From: Jimgerdemannia flammicorona
Lineage: Eukaryota > Mucoromycota > Endogonomycetes > Endogonales > Endogonaceae
Assembly (NCBI GenBank): GCA_003990745.1
Contig: RBNI01001689.1
Coordinates: forward strand, 1-21,312
Direction: 5' to 3'
DNA length: 21,312 bases
The stretch's first letter is position 1, and the number at the start of each line of letters is the position of its first letter. The position numbers were made by a program, and so were the translations under genes. The notes under the pieces are model-generated. The model did not search any database. It was not told the DNA's origin and saw only the letters and a list, made by a program, of their open reading frames with translations. Positions 10,424 through 20,404 of the stretch are shown here, piece by piece.

Positions 10424-10465
<42 letters not shown>

Positions 10466-11422
10466 TCTGTGATCGACTGATGAAAATAACGATCGACGAC
10501 AACCAACCATTTGATAGCTGACCATGGCAGTATGAACAGCAATTATAATCTTACGAACAGCCACCCTCACATACTCAGCAAGAGCCTCAGGCTGGTCAGC
10601 CATGGAGAAATGATTCAACCCGTCCATCGGCACCATTACGACTGCCTCTCCTGCCATCTCTCCTGTCTACTTCGCCAAATCCTTGATTATATTCGGCGCC
10701 ATAGTTCCATACAGCACACCAACCGATAGTCTTCGTAGCGCCCGCACGGCCACCTCTTCCGTCAGCTGTAGCCTGGTGGTTGCGAACAACTCGGACATGT
10801 TCTCGGATTCAAAGCACGACGCCAGCAGGTCGCGCGGCATGAGGTCCAGAGAGTTCCGGCCTGCCACCGGCTCATCCGTCATGGGATCGTAGAACCCGCC
10901 GATTACGTGGAAAAAAATTGGTGGCACTTCAGGCCCATCGGCGACGATTGGGATGCCCCCAGGCTCATAGAAAAGGAGGGCATCGAAGGAGAGCGGGTGG
11001 CCATGTGGGACATCATCGACGGCTGGCATGAGCTGGAGGACTAGACTAGGACAACTAACTTAGAAGGGATGGCGCTAGACGCGCGAAGGTAAGACGTCAA
11101 AGAGAGGGGGTAGGGTGTGGAAGTGGCGTGGTGTTGTTGGAGGTCACGCGTGTTTGGCCGTAGCCACGGCGGTCATAGGAGATGATGCGGTAATCTGAGG
11201 CCAAGTTGGGAAGCAGGGATTCGAAAGCATCTGTATATAAACGGAACATGGATGAGAGAACAATATTGATAAGCAGCATTTGGTATAGATCCATCTATTT
11301 TTCTCTTCCCACTCAACTCACGCGAATTGCACGAGAAGAATTGTTATGTACTCCGTTATGTTGGCAGGGATACCAGTGTCTTGGTACGAGATTGTAATAC
11401 CGTCAAGCTCAGCGTAAAGCAT
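10412..11422 (-). pseudogene. Degenerate alpha/beta-hydrolase gene lacking its nucleophile
   Basis: Reading from an ATG at 11422, a 33-codon exon gives MLYAELDGITISYQDTG and then LLVQF, the usual N-terminal strands. A GTGAGT donor follows at 11321. After an acceptor at 11231, DAFESLLPNLAS and YDRRGYGQT match the family, but the splice phase does not fit. From about 11031 onward come LLFYEPGGIPIVADGPEVP and, later, VVMVPMDGLNHFSMADQPEALAEYV with the expected catalytic-His loop. Damage is extensive. The HG of the oxyanion strand is QF. The roughly 50-60 residues with the GxSxG nucleophile elbow are absent. The 'YG-D' acid position reads LYGTMAP. An in-frame TAG (10669-10667) precedes the His segment. 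The frame then runs through a 36-base poly-T into a poly-Phe tail. The intact relative at 14023-15460 belongs to the same fold but a different subgroup. Confidence 0.75.
10428..10463. repeat. 36-bp poly(A)/poly(T) tract
   Basis: An uninterrupted run of 36 A on the plus strand. On the minus strand it is poly-T inside the open end of the hydrolase relic. It could be a simple homopolymer or the tail of an old retroposed insertion; no target-site duplication was identified. Confidence 0.9.
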
Positions 11423-14022
11423 GATTACTATGCGTAATAATGAACAACCAATCTACTTTGAATAACTCAGGTGTTTACCAACGTCCACATTTATATTCTT
11501 AACGCTTTATCTGTGCTGCGCCTCAACTCGGCAAAGAAATTTTCCGTAAATCCGACCAGCGAGTTATCCGAGCTTCGCATTGAAGGGCCTCCCCGAGCCA
11601 CGTGGTTCCCACGATCGATGAGGCTTTGCGATATTCGGATTTGAATTTTGACGCATTTGCATCCCCGAAAAAACTTTTTTGAGTAATGGTGTGAGGCCCT
11701 GGTGTCTTTTGGGTTCATGGTCGAGGATAAATTCGGCATCATCGATAGGGATGTGTGGTAGATAGACTAAACCGAACGAGTTGTAACTTCGCAGGCAGGT
11801 CATAATTCCATTTGGCTATCTACTAACGACCAACTTGTTACACACCCCAGGGTGCGATACATCAGAGTATTCTATACACAGGGCATTGGCCGTAGCCTCG
11901 GGCTATGGGTTAAATGATGATGATGAGATTGGGGTGTGTTGTCTATTACGCACGAGTGAGTCTGGACACTAAGTTGGGGGGGGGATTCCGGCGTGGGGAT
12001 GAATACATGCATCGGGAGCTACATCCATTAACAAGGTTGGGATATCTTTATTTATTTCATCCCTTTCACACATGCATATGTGAGCTTGATGTAGTTCACA
12101 AATGATGACCTCCAAAGCCATCTTTTCTTCTACCGAACTTCATGCATTTTTTTCTCGCGGTTATATTTTCTCGAAATGTAAGTCTCACAAAACACATCTC
12201 ATCCCTGCACAATTTCTACCCCTTTCTCCAAGTGCTTTAACTGCCGCGTTAGGATATTGGATATGCATGCCATTCATGCCGCAACAAATAACACAGGAGT
12301 TCCCCACAAACAAGATCGAGGATTAATTCCCCTGCTCCTAATGCCCCGATCAGTATTTCGGCTATCTAAAGCACAACCGGAGCAAAACCATCCAGTTCCG
12401 TGCGCCTTAATTAAGTGTTGAGATTTTTCGACCTTCGCCCAAGTAGCCACATTCGTTTATGACATAAACACATTTTATGAAAACAAGTTGCTCATTTCGC
12501 TGCCCTCACCAGAAATGACTACGCTCGTGCCCTGTTACCTCGTGACCATGACCACATCACTCCACACCTCCCTATCAGACCTTTTTCTAGCCCGGTACGT
12601 TCTCATCAAAATGTACGCTGGTCATCTTACAACCACATCTATAGCAACTAGAGATCATCCACGTAATGTCGACTCCATTCGCGGCATCTCAATTGGTACA
12701 ACACTTGCCACCTTTACATTTTTCAAAGGGTAAATGACATCTATTTTATTCGAGAGTTATTTTATGGTTGCAATACAGTGCTTTTGGAAAACAATTATCC
12801 TTCAAACGAAGCCGTACACGATTATTGGTCACTACCTCAATAAACCGGTGCCCCTAAGGACAGAAAAGTCTGGTAAACACATGGGTACATTTTTTTCGCT
12901 ATATTATTATAGAATTGGCAGATGGATCTTGGCTTCGATAGTGTTGTAAGGTCAAGTCTCTTGAAATTGGTGTTAAAACTGCGGAACAACACAAGACGCA
13001 GAGTGCAGAGAGAGCTTGTGAAAGCGCCAACAGGAGAAATTCCAAGGTTCAGAGTACAGAGGGGCTTTGATTCGTGATTGTCAAAAGGAGCAATGTGAAG
13101 TGCAGAGCCTTCATTTGCGTTTGCGGCGAATGATTAGCCGTACGGCTTGTCCATGACATAAGCGGACAGCTCTGAACGTTCAAAAATTTCACATAACCAC
13201 AAAGAAAAGACAACGCTGGGCATTCCCAGTGGGAGTTTGCATAAACCATATGGTCATAATAGGGCAACCCCATTAAAAAATAATGAAAGAACTGTCGTCG
13301 TCCTTGACCAACAAGGTTAGATTTCACCCACACAACGCATCGGCCTAATGCAGCAATTTTCAGCTGTCCCTGCCAACGCTCCTATTTTTGGTCAAATTCC
13401 GACGATCCTTGGACGGTGCGTCCGCTTTCCACATGTGTCGGTCCATTGTCTGATCAGCATAGAAATTCACCAACATAGTCGTAACGTAAAAGGATGAGCG
13501 GCCATACCTTTCCCAAGCCACAGAAATGTTTGGATGAACAGTACAATGAACCCGATATTGAGGGTCGCGAAAAATACAGAATGTTGCGAATCGAATCTGG
13601 CTTCAAAGCTCTGCTGTCTCAATCAATCCAATCACTGGACGAGGCCGTATTTCGGCTTTGTGCCAGTAGTTCTTCGTTTGCACTTGTCCGATCTCCGCGC
13701 AATTATTTACATCTGTCGCCACATTGATTGATGCCAAACAAATAGCACACCACTCGGGGAAAGATTGAAAAAAGTATCATTTTTAGCATAGGTGACAGAA
13801 AACATATACAAGAATCTATGGATGAATTTTACTCTGCAACTTTTTACAATGCGGATGAGGGGTTGATTGGTGGATGAAGGTAGTTTGTGGGTATAAATAC
13901 ATATGGAAGCAGCTACATACAGTTATTATGGAGATTCGACGTGCAAGTTGATATCATGTAATAAGATACGGACAGCGACAAAGGATCCCTGATTTGGTTG
14001 CAATCCGATCATGGGCACAAAG
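11423..14022. other. No confident gene; unrecognised fragments
   Basis: On the minus strand, 11803-11491 holds two overlapping frames with protein-like stretches (LPHIPIDDAEFILDHEP, then GFTENFFAELRRS in the next frame). This could be one frameshifted unknown protein just upstream of the hydrolase relic. Other unrecognised frames are 13494-13727 (plus, ATG start, 77 aa) and 13333-13049 (minus, 94 aa). A 9-G run lies at 11976-11984, and a plus-strand TATAAATA stands at 13892-13899 with only a 29-codon frame after it. No transposon ends or RNA genes were seen. Confidence 0.4.
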
Positions 14023-15460
14023 TTACGCTGACATGACCAGCGTCGCGGTCTGATCTTCGTTCGCCTCACATTGTAACCAAAACGCGATGAGCACTTGACA
14101 CAGTTCCATCGGGCGGCAGCTCGGTATTGCGTGCCCCGTGTCGTCGAATACCAGGAATTTTTGGGGGTTGAGATGTCGCTTCAGGTACTCGCTGCTCTTC
14201 GTCTTGACAAAGTTGTCCCACGTGCCGACGCACACGAACGAGGGGATCTGCGTCTCTTTGATCACCCGTAGCTGCTTCCGCGTCACCTTGTGGCGAATGC
14301 CTGCGACCGCTTGACTGAGCATGCCTGACAAGGGTTGGGGTCGGTTGCGTGCTGAACGCGTTTTCTGGCGCTATGTGGTTAACAACGTTGATTTAGTGAT
14401 GAAGATTTTGTTTCCACCCCAGCGCAATAAAAAAGGATAGAACGACACTCACGTTTAAGATTTTGTCGAAATTCGTCTCGAATTCGGGATCTTCAGGCTT
14501 TGCCTTCAACCAGTTTTCAGTGAAGTTAATGTTGATGTTACGTCGCATGCCTGTCTCCGGATCCTTGAAAAGATTCGTCAATAGTGTGTATGTCGCCACG
14601 AATGGTGTACCTGTCTCACCGGCTTTTGTCGCGATGAGGCACGACGACGCGAACATTTCGGGACGCAGCATCATTGCCTTCAGCGAGATCATGCCGCCCA
14701 TCGAGATCCCCACAACGTGCACGTCGGAAGTCCAACCAAGGTGTATCATCAGCTCAATCAGGTCAATGGCCATGTCCTTCGTGCCGTAGAAACCCCATGG
14801 AGCATCTGTGGGAGGGCGTTGTTAGGTTACGGTCATGAAATTGGACCCTGCGGATGCTTTCCGGTACGGACATGAAACGAAATGAAACGGAGCAAGTATT
14901 TACCTGACCATCCGACCCCTCGGTTGTCGTACGTTAGCACAGTGTAATCGCCCTGCGCACCGAAGTAAGCGGTCTAGAACAAACACAAAAATTAGTTCTG
15001 GGAATCAGTCCGGATGACGTAAAGATCGCCGTCGCACAATGGTCAATTTCATGAGAATTTCAAGAGGCGTGGTCATAGTACTCACCTGATAGTCCCAAGC
15101 TTGGCAAGTTGTGTTCAGGCCTGTAAGCGGGAAAAAAAAAAAAAATTGGTTAGTGAGGTTGCACAAATAACGGAAAACGTTGACACGCACCGTGCGAAAC
15201 ATACCCATTATCAAAACAACCCTCTTCTTGCCCGCGCCGTGAAGTTCGTAGTACAGCTTAATGGGCTTCTTGGCGCGATCTTTGGCCACCTCAACGGTTC
15301 CCTGTTGGAATGGGTAGGACACGCTTATGTCGGGCATATCGTTTGTGGTTGGTTGCGTGAATTTCTCTTTCGAGGATGACGGTATTTCCATGGTTTTCGC
15401 TATCGCTTGCCGGCCGACGATGGTTTCGCTCGAAGTACGTGTGTGTTGGGTCCTAGACAT
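14023..15460 (-). CDS. Alpha/beta hydrolase, five exons, 351 aa, complete triad
   Basis: Exons 15460-15205, 15120-15086, 14973-14904, 14805-14453 and 14364-14023 join in phase across GT..AG introns of 84, 112, 98 and 88 bp. Domain order is that of the alpha/beta-hydrolase-1 fold. The oxyanion strand is VLIMGLNTTCQAW (82-94), with MG in place of the usual HG. Next come TYDNRGVGWS (111-120) and the nucleophile elbow GISMGG with S155. The acid is D288 in VGTWDNFV and the base is H316 in DDTGHAI, so the catalytic triad is present. The 'RPQPLSGMLSQ' stretch (246-256) matches the cap-to-core transition of fungal homologues. The first 60 residues are Ser/Thr-rich and look disordered; no clear secretion signal. 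The substrate is unknown; esterase or epoxide-hydrolase-like activity is possible. The ATG at 15460 fits the TATA box 54 bp upstream. The intron 4 acceptor was chosen because it alone keeps phase. Confidence 0.88.
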
Positions 15461-15513
15461 TAGGAAGAGTGAAGGGGCCAAAGGGAATGCAAAATAAAGG
15501 CGTTTCAAGGCTG

Positions 15514-15521
15514 TTTATATA
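15514..15521 (-). promoter_or_regulatory. TATA box of the intact alpha/beta hydrolase gene
   Basis: TATATAAA on the minus strand, 54 bp before the ATG at 15460. It supports that start codon; upstream in-frame codons offer only TTG. Confidence 0.55.
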
Positions 15522-17746
15522 TTTATTGCTCGGTCAACAATATTTAATCACCTGGAAACCCCGTTTTTCGATTACTACCGAGGAACAGTGCCAGATTCGA
15601 CCGACAGTTCGGGTGGCGGTTTGCGGACCCCAGTCCAGGAAGATATTATTTTTATCGTCCCAGGAATGGATCACGATCCTTGTGTGCATGTTGTCAAACG
15701 GGCGGCAGACCGCAGCAGTCACAATTTGGTTCGAAATGCAGAGAACTAATGCAACGTGCAGGTGAAGGAAATACAATATTGCCGTAAAAACAACCTATCG
15801 GAGATCTTCGGGAGGTGAAGCCCTTGATTGTTTCCATGGAAATATAAGGTTTCTCGTGTTACGGATGAGAAATCGGTCGGACTATATCATCCATGCTCAT
15901 AACACTTGACAATTGAAGCTGAACCACAAGCATATTTCCAAATATATTGATCAATACGACTCGACCGAACAAGGAAGGTTGAGGTAGTTTACACAAGGCC
16001 CGGCCTCATAGCGGTAGGGAGCCATCCCATTGAGTTTTGCCGATGAATCTGCTCGATATAGATCCATGAAAGCCTTTCCCGGCCGACCCATCCACATTTT
16101 ACGCGACGTCCACTGATTTGAAAGGGGATTTAGCAGTCGCATTGAACCTAGAAACCTATAGTTGGCTTTGTTCCCCGTGGTTATTGTATAAGGTCTTTGA
16201 TCGCGCCAAGATTGAACAACGCCACAAGCCTTGTATTGTGGTTGTCCGCGTGGTCAACCGCTCATTCCTTGAAAATTACTCACTGTCTCACTGGCATGTC
16301 GAAAATGGGACCTTGGACAGAAATGGTCAATCCATCCGAAAGTGGCGCGGGTCGGGTTTTTGTCCGTTGGTGGCGTTGGCCAATGGTCAGATTTTTTGTC
16401 TGTCTCGAGTGGAAAATCCAGACGCTGCAATCAATAACGTGTTACCTCCCGAAAAGGGGTATGTGAAGGAGTAGCGTGTATCTCTCTAATTTCCAATTTA
16501 TTACAAGAGACGTTGTTTTGGTCTCCCGCTCTAGAAAGGTAGGCGAGTGACCTCTTTGGTTGCGGCATGGATGCTGATTTTGTAATCAGGGGCGCCCAGA
16601 TGTGTTACAAAATGCAGGTTATAGTGACACGTCACGCTGGAATTTGTCCTTGTGCCAACGCGCAAGCGCCGACTGGCCGATGGCGATGATCCTATAGCTC
16701 TCCTTCCAATCTCAGCTCAGTTAATTAAAGGAAAAACTTGTTAGTTGTATCCATCCCTCCAATATGGGTAGTGGCGCAGTGGATCTGATATGCCACGAAT
16801 TTGTGATGTTTCAGATAGGACAATCCATTCAACGCGGTCCGTAGGGTGGACGAGTTTACTCAGCGACTCGATTTGATTACTCAGACACGAATCGCGCTAG
16901 TAGTTTGGCAAACGATAGTAAACCGTGTAATTTGGGGACCGTGGAAATATTCCTGTATTTCCAGTTGGGATCATGTAAATAGGCATGCCGGCTCTACGAA
17001 TCAATGGAGATCCTGAATGCGAAATTTAACCTACAACATAATTACTATCATTGGCTGACTATATGGGAGCTCAGCTTTGGAGCTACCATTTGTTACTTCC
17101 GGTATATATATATATATGATTAATGGCAATGGCAATGGTAATGGTAAACGGAGCTCTCGCGCGGGTAAAATAAAAGTAGCAGTGCAGAGAAGCCACAAAA
17201 ATAAAAATAAAATGTGCATTTCCTGAATTGAATATTGAACGTAGTTCGTTCCCTAATTGTATATACGTCGTAGTTCAGTCCTTGTGCTTAATAATCACGA
17301 CAAGTCTTGGTTTTGCATCTATTTCTATACCATATTATTTGCTTGGAGATCGATTAGATAAACTGTCGTCGACCGTTATTCGGGCCAGGATTTTTGGTTC
17401 TGACGAACTCGTTCAACCTCGTTATCAGATTGGTGTTTCGAGTCACGCAAAATCTTAAGTTAAATCCTTCTCGCAACTGTAACTAAAAACAACCAACTTT
17501 CCTTTAACCGATCATTGTTCTTAAAATTTTGTTGTATTTGGGCAAAATGCATGCATGAGGAAGTCCGTCTCGAACGCGTTGCATTGGTCAGTTCGATAAG
17601 AACCCGACAAGAAGTGTACCAGAGGGAGGTGGGAGGGTGTAAAAAAGGCAAAGTATTGGCTAATCGTTTGGAATGAAACGAACCACAGGCGAAAGCGAAA
17701 GCGAAGAGATATGTAGAGTTGAAATACAAATGAAGGGATTCCCTAA
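15522..17746. other. No recognisable gene
   Basis: About 2.2 kb without a family match. An open frame at 16118-16474 (plus, 118 codons) has no ATG and no known motif. A frame at 17228-17458 (plus) is protein-like but also lacks an ATG start. Simple repeats: (TA)7 at about 17103-17117, followed by four AATGGC/AATGGT hexamers at 17122-17145. No TE ends or RNA genes were seen. Confidence 0.4.
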
Positions 17747-17794
17747 TTAGATGTCGTAACGACGTGTCTAATGCGCTATCCTTTTTGGGATTCC
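17735..17794. other. Dyad-symmetric element between GGGATTCC direct repeats
   Basis: An interrupted palindrome spans 17747-17771: arms TTAGA/TCTAA outside and GTCGT/ACGAC inside around a single A. It is flanked by GGGATTCC at 17735-17742 and 17787-17794. It could fold as a hairpin or be a protein-binding site, or be a small insertion footprint. No gene is adjacent. Confidence 0.35.
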
Positions 17795-18141
17795 TCCAAT
17801 GACGTTAGAGACGAATAAGCTAGGAGAGAGGAAATAGTGATGCTTTTTCATACTATGCGGTTTACGCGCGTATGATATAATTCAAGTATCAACATCAGAT
17901 ATGTGCACATACGGCCCCCCTCCTCAACCCCGTATACACCGATGCATCCGCATACGTTTTTAAGAGATTTATATTCCTGAACGTAATTCTTTACAAACGG
18001 CTAGAGGGTAAGTCCCACTGTTGACGGCATAAAAGAATAATAATTTCGGCAATATGTTGCTTGTATATTTTTAATTAACAATTGCCACTGTTCCGTACTT
18101 CCGGAGTTTGTCGTCAACCAATGCCAGCTTCGGCTTGGCTT
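17795..18141. other. Intergenic, nothing recognised
   Basis: AT-rich sequence of about 350 bp between the dyad element and the tandem repeat block. I see no open frame or structured signal in it. Confidence 0.5.
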
Positions 18142-18448
18142 CTCGACATTAGTATACAAAGAGGATCAATGACACGTACTATTCGGCGTGTAATATTACC
18201 TGGACAGGTAACTTTCAGCACGTGGAACACAACTACGTCTACCGACTGCGCAATGTGACGAAAGTCGTTTCCCACGTTTCGTAACCGTAATACACCCATC
18301 ACTCTCAATGCTCGACATTATGACGCGTGTAATATTACCTGAACAGGTAAATGGAACACAACTAGATCTATCGACCGCGCAATGTGAAAAAGGTCGTTTC
18401 CCATATTTCGCCACCAGTAATTTAGCAATGCATCAATCACTATCAATG
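18142..18448. repeat. Diverged tandem repeat pair with conserved palindrome
   Basis: Copy 1 (18142-18310) and copy 2 (18311-18448) both start CTCGACATTA and end CT.TCAATG. Copy 1 has about 30 extra bases after the start. Shared blocks include GCGTGTAATATTACCTG, TGGAACACAACTA, GCGCAATGTGA and GTCGTTTCCCA. Within each copy lies the palindrome TTACCTGRACAGGTAA (18196-18211 and 18335-18350), unchanged apart from its centre. The block ends 478 bp before the start codon at 18926, so it may belong to that gene's upstream region. Confidence 0.85.
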
Positions 18449-18870
18449 TTCTATTACAAAAAAACAAAAAAAAAATCCCGGAATGCGCAAGCTCATTCTC
18501 GATGATATTATCCTCCTTTGGACGGCTTGGAACATTTATGAATTGAAAGAGAGCAATGAGGACCATAAAAGAATTTAAAAATCGCATTCACATTTTCGGG
18601 GTTCAAAACAAGTCATTGAGCTTCGTGCATATATAATAATCATCGTTCGAAAGCAACCTTATGAATCTAAATGGATTATAAATTGAATAGTGGTTGAAAT
18701 CCTTCTCGTGACAAATCTAAAGGCATCGCGGGATACTGGCAATTCGGAGGAAAAAAAAAAAAAAAAAAAAAGTAAGAGTGAGACACCAGCTAACATGCGA
18801 AACAATTGAAATGCACGATACAAATGATGGCCTCTGACGTAATGATTTACATTGACGGCAAAGATGTGGC
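18449..18870. other. Upstream region of the repeat-protein gene
   Basis: AT-rich, no gene. It contains a 21-A run (18751-18771) and a 9-A run near 18469, either of which could act as a nucleosome-excluding poly(dA:dT) tract of the kind common in fungal promoters. Confidence 0.4.
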
Positions 18871-18880
18871 TTATATAAGG
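18871..18880 (+). promoter_or_regulatory. TATA box of the 459-aa protein gene
   Basis: TTATATAAGG, a near-consensus TATA box, begins 55 bp before the ATG at 18926. It supports initiation there and argues against the earlier in-frame codons from 18806, which lie upstream of the expected transcription start. Confidence 0.6.
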
Positions 18881-18925
18881 AGAGAACAAACGCTACATTG
18901 TATTTGCATTCCTCGTCCGATAATC

Positions 18926-20404
18926 ATGTCCTCCCTTTCCCATACACTCATGCAATACCAATTCTTCCCCCACCTCACCGAGTCTTACGTCATGCCCAAG
19001 TACGTAGACAAAGATGAAGTTGAAGCTGAAGCAATGAACGTAGACGAATATGAAGTTGAAGCTAAAGGCCAAGATGACCAAGGCCTGATTTCCCTTGGCG
19101 ATATCGAATGCAAATCCTTCTACCCATATCACACTGCGCCCACGCCCGACGAGGTCACCCTCATCCGCCTCCGCATCCTCAAGCTGTTCGAGGACATGAT
19201 CTACATTACCGTAGGCTCCATCGCCGGCTGCTACCGTCGCAAGTACGGCGTTCCTTTGAACAAGGCTGGCAACTCGGTATGTGGCAGGCGATTCTGAATG
19301 CGAACTGTTTTGGAAGAACGTAAAATTTTTCACTCTGCTTACTTCTCGCCATTTCCCCAAATTTCTATCTTGAAGGAACAATACATCCGCGCTATTCTTC
19401 CCTTGCATCTAACCCACCAAAAACGCACCGACATCCCTAGAAGCCGCAAGCTCATCAGCCTCACCGATCGTCCGCCGCTTCCGACTGGGCTGGCCGACGT
19501 CCCGTTCACGCTGGCCACGCTCCGCATGCGGATTCTGCGTCTCTGCCCGACAGTGTGCTCGGCGGTGGCCGTGGTTCCGCTGTACGAGGAAATCTACGGC
19601 CCGCTCCAGAGCGCCCAACCCGAGCCGACGGACACACCTCCAAGCAACGGCGGCTTGGTGAGCTTCGAGACATGGGTCGAAATTATCCGCTGGGCTAGGA
19701 CTAATCCGCCCAAAAAATGCTCAGCGCTGTACGCCGAGGTCGGCGACGAGCGCGAGATCAATTTAATCAACTATGTGGGACCCTCCACCAGCGACGGATG
19801 GACCAAGTTCGTCGGGACGGACGGGACCGTGTGCGTGCATAATATACTCTTCTCGCCCGAACCTTTCAACACCAACCTGGGCACCGAGCATGTGGCGGAA
19901 TCGCACGACGTCAAAATGGGCACCGAGCATGTGGCGGAATCACACGACGTCAAAATGGGCACAGAGCAACAAGTCAAGTCAGAGCAACAAGTCAAGTCCG
20001 AGCATTACGACGCCAACATCGATACCACAATCACACCTGTCCTGGTCACGCAACCTATTGCGTCGCACCTACAGAATGCGCCGACTCGGAAAGTAATGCC
20101 CTGGTCTATCTCCCCCCAGTACTACAATATCGAACCGTCCAAAAAACGAATTAAAAAGCAAACTAAAAGTTCCAAGCGTTATCGTACCAACGACCCATCA
20201 GTGCCAGTGTCGGTCCCGGTCACGCAGCCAACCGCGTCGAATTTGCAGGATGTACCGATATTGACGAAAAAGCACACCCACGAGATCAAGCACCACAGGA
20301 CCAGCAAGCTAGGGAAAAGAAGTGTGCTGGACGGGATGGGGAAAAAGTCGAAGTGGGAATCAGTGGAGGGAAGGGACGAGCGTGTCTGTTACAACCTATC
20401 ATAG
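18926..20404 (+). CDS. 459-aa probable nuclear protein with duplicated YG.PL units and tandem repeats
   Basis: Exon 1 (18926-19276) and exon 2 (19376-20404) join in phase 0 over a 99-bp intron (GTATGT..TGAAG). I do not recognise the family with certainty. Residues 74-127 and 159-220 resemble each other: TL(x)nLRxRIL(K/R)L, then V(G/A)xxxxxY followed by a second Y, G and PL. The first reads GCYRRKYGVPLNK, the second PLYEEIYGPLQ. This recalls the OST-HTH/LOTUS winged-helix pattern (helix, then Y-x-x-x-x-G-x-PL), an RNA-binding or Vasa-contact domain; treat this as a hypothesis. The region to about 275 (SFETWVEIIRWA, then GWTKFVG and VCVHNI) looks folded. Residues 280-459 are polar and repetitive, with a basic cluster KKRIKKQTKSSKRYR (373-387) like a nuclear localisation signal. 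Tandem repeats occur at 27-50, 286-311 and 314-325, and a spaced VTQPxASxLQ pair at 341 and 399. Confidence 0.75.
19004..19075 (+). repeat. 36-bp in-frame tandem duplication in exon 1
   Basis: Two 36-bp units (19004-19039, 19040-19075) encode VDKDEVEAEAMN and VDEYEVEAKGQD. They keep the reading frame and add an acidic N-terminal stretch. Confidence 0.8.
19880..19999 (+). repeat. Nested in-frame tandem repeats in exon 2
   Basis: Two 39-bp units (19880-19918, 19919-19957) encode GTEHVAESHDVKM twice with a single silent difference. Two 18-bp units (19964-19981, 19982-19999) encoding EQQVKS follow at once. Near-identity at DNA level means recent duplication, so copy number may vary between strains. 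Confidence 0.9.

Noticed and set aside
3876..15460. A biosynthetic gene cluster from the methyltransferase and the two hydrolases
   Set aside because: There is no backbone synthase, P450 or transporter, one hydrolase is broken, and gaps of several kb separate the genes; co-orientation alone is weak evidence.
16118..16474. 118-codon plus-strand open frame
   Set aside because: It contains no ATG at all, no motif, and a second open frame overlaps it; not supportable as a gene.
16540..16640. tRNA-like pattern (A-box-like GGCGAGTGACC and a CTGATT..AATCAG hairpin)
   Set aside because: The hairpin cannot give a 5-bp stem with a 7-nt loop, no B box with GGTTCGA follows, and no acceptor stem closes.
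18114..18587. Minus-strand ORFs across the tandem repeat block with similar peptides (SHCAV.R.SCVP)
   Set aside because: The similarity is explained by the DNA repeat; differences are not concentrated at third codon positions and the frames are not conserved across the block.
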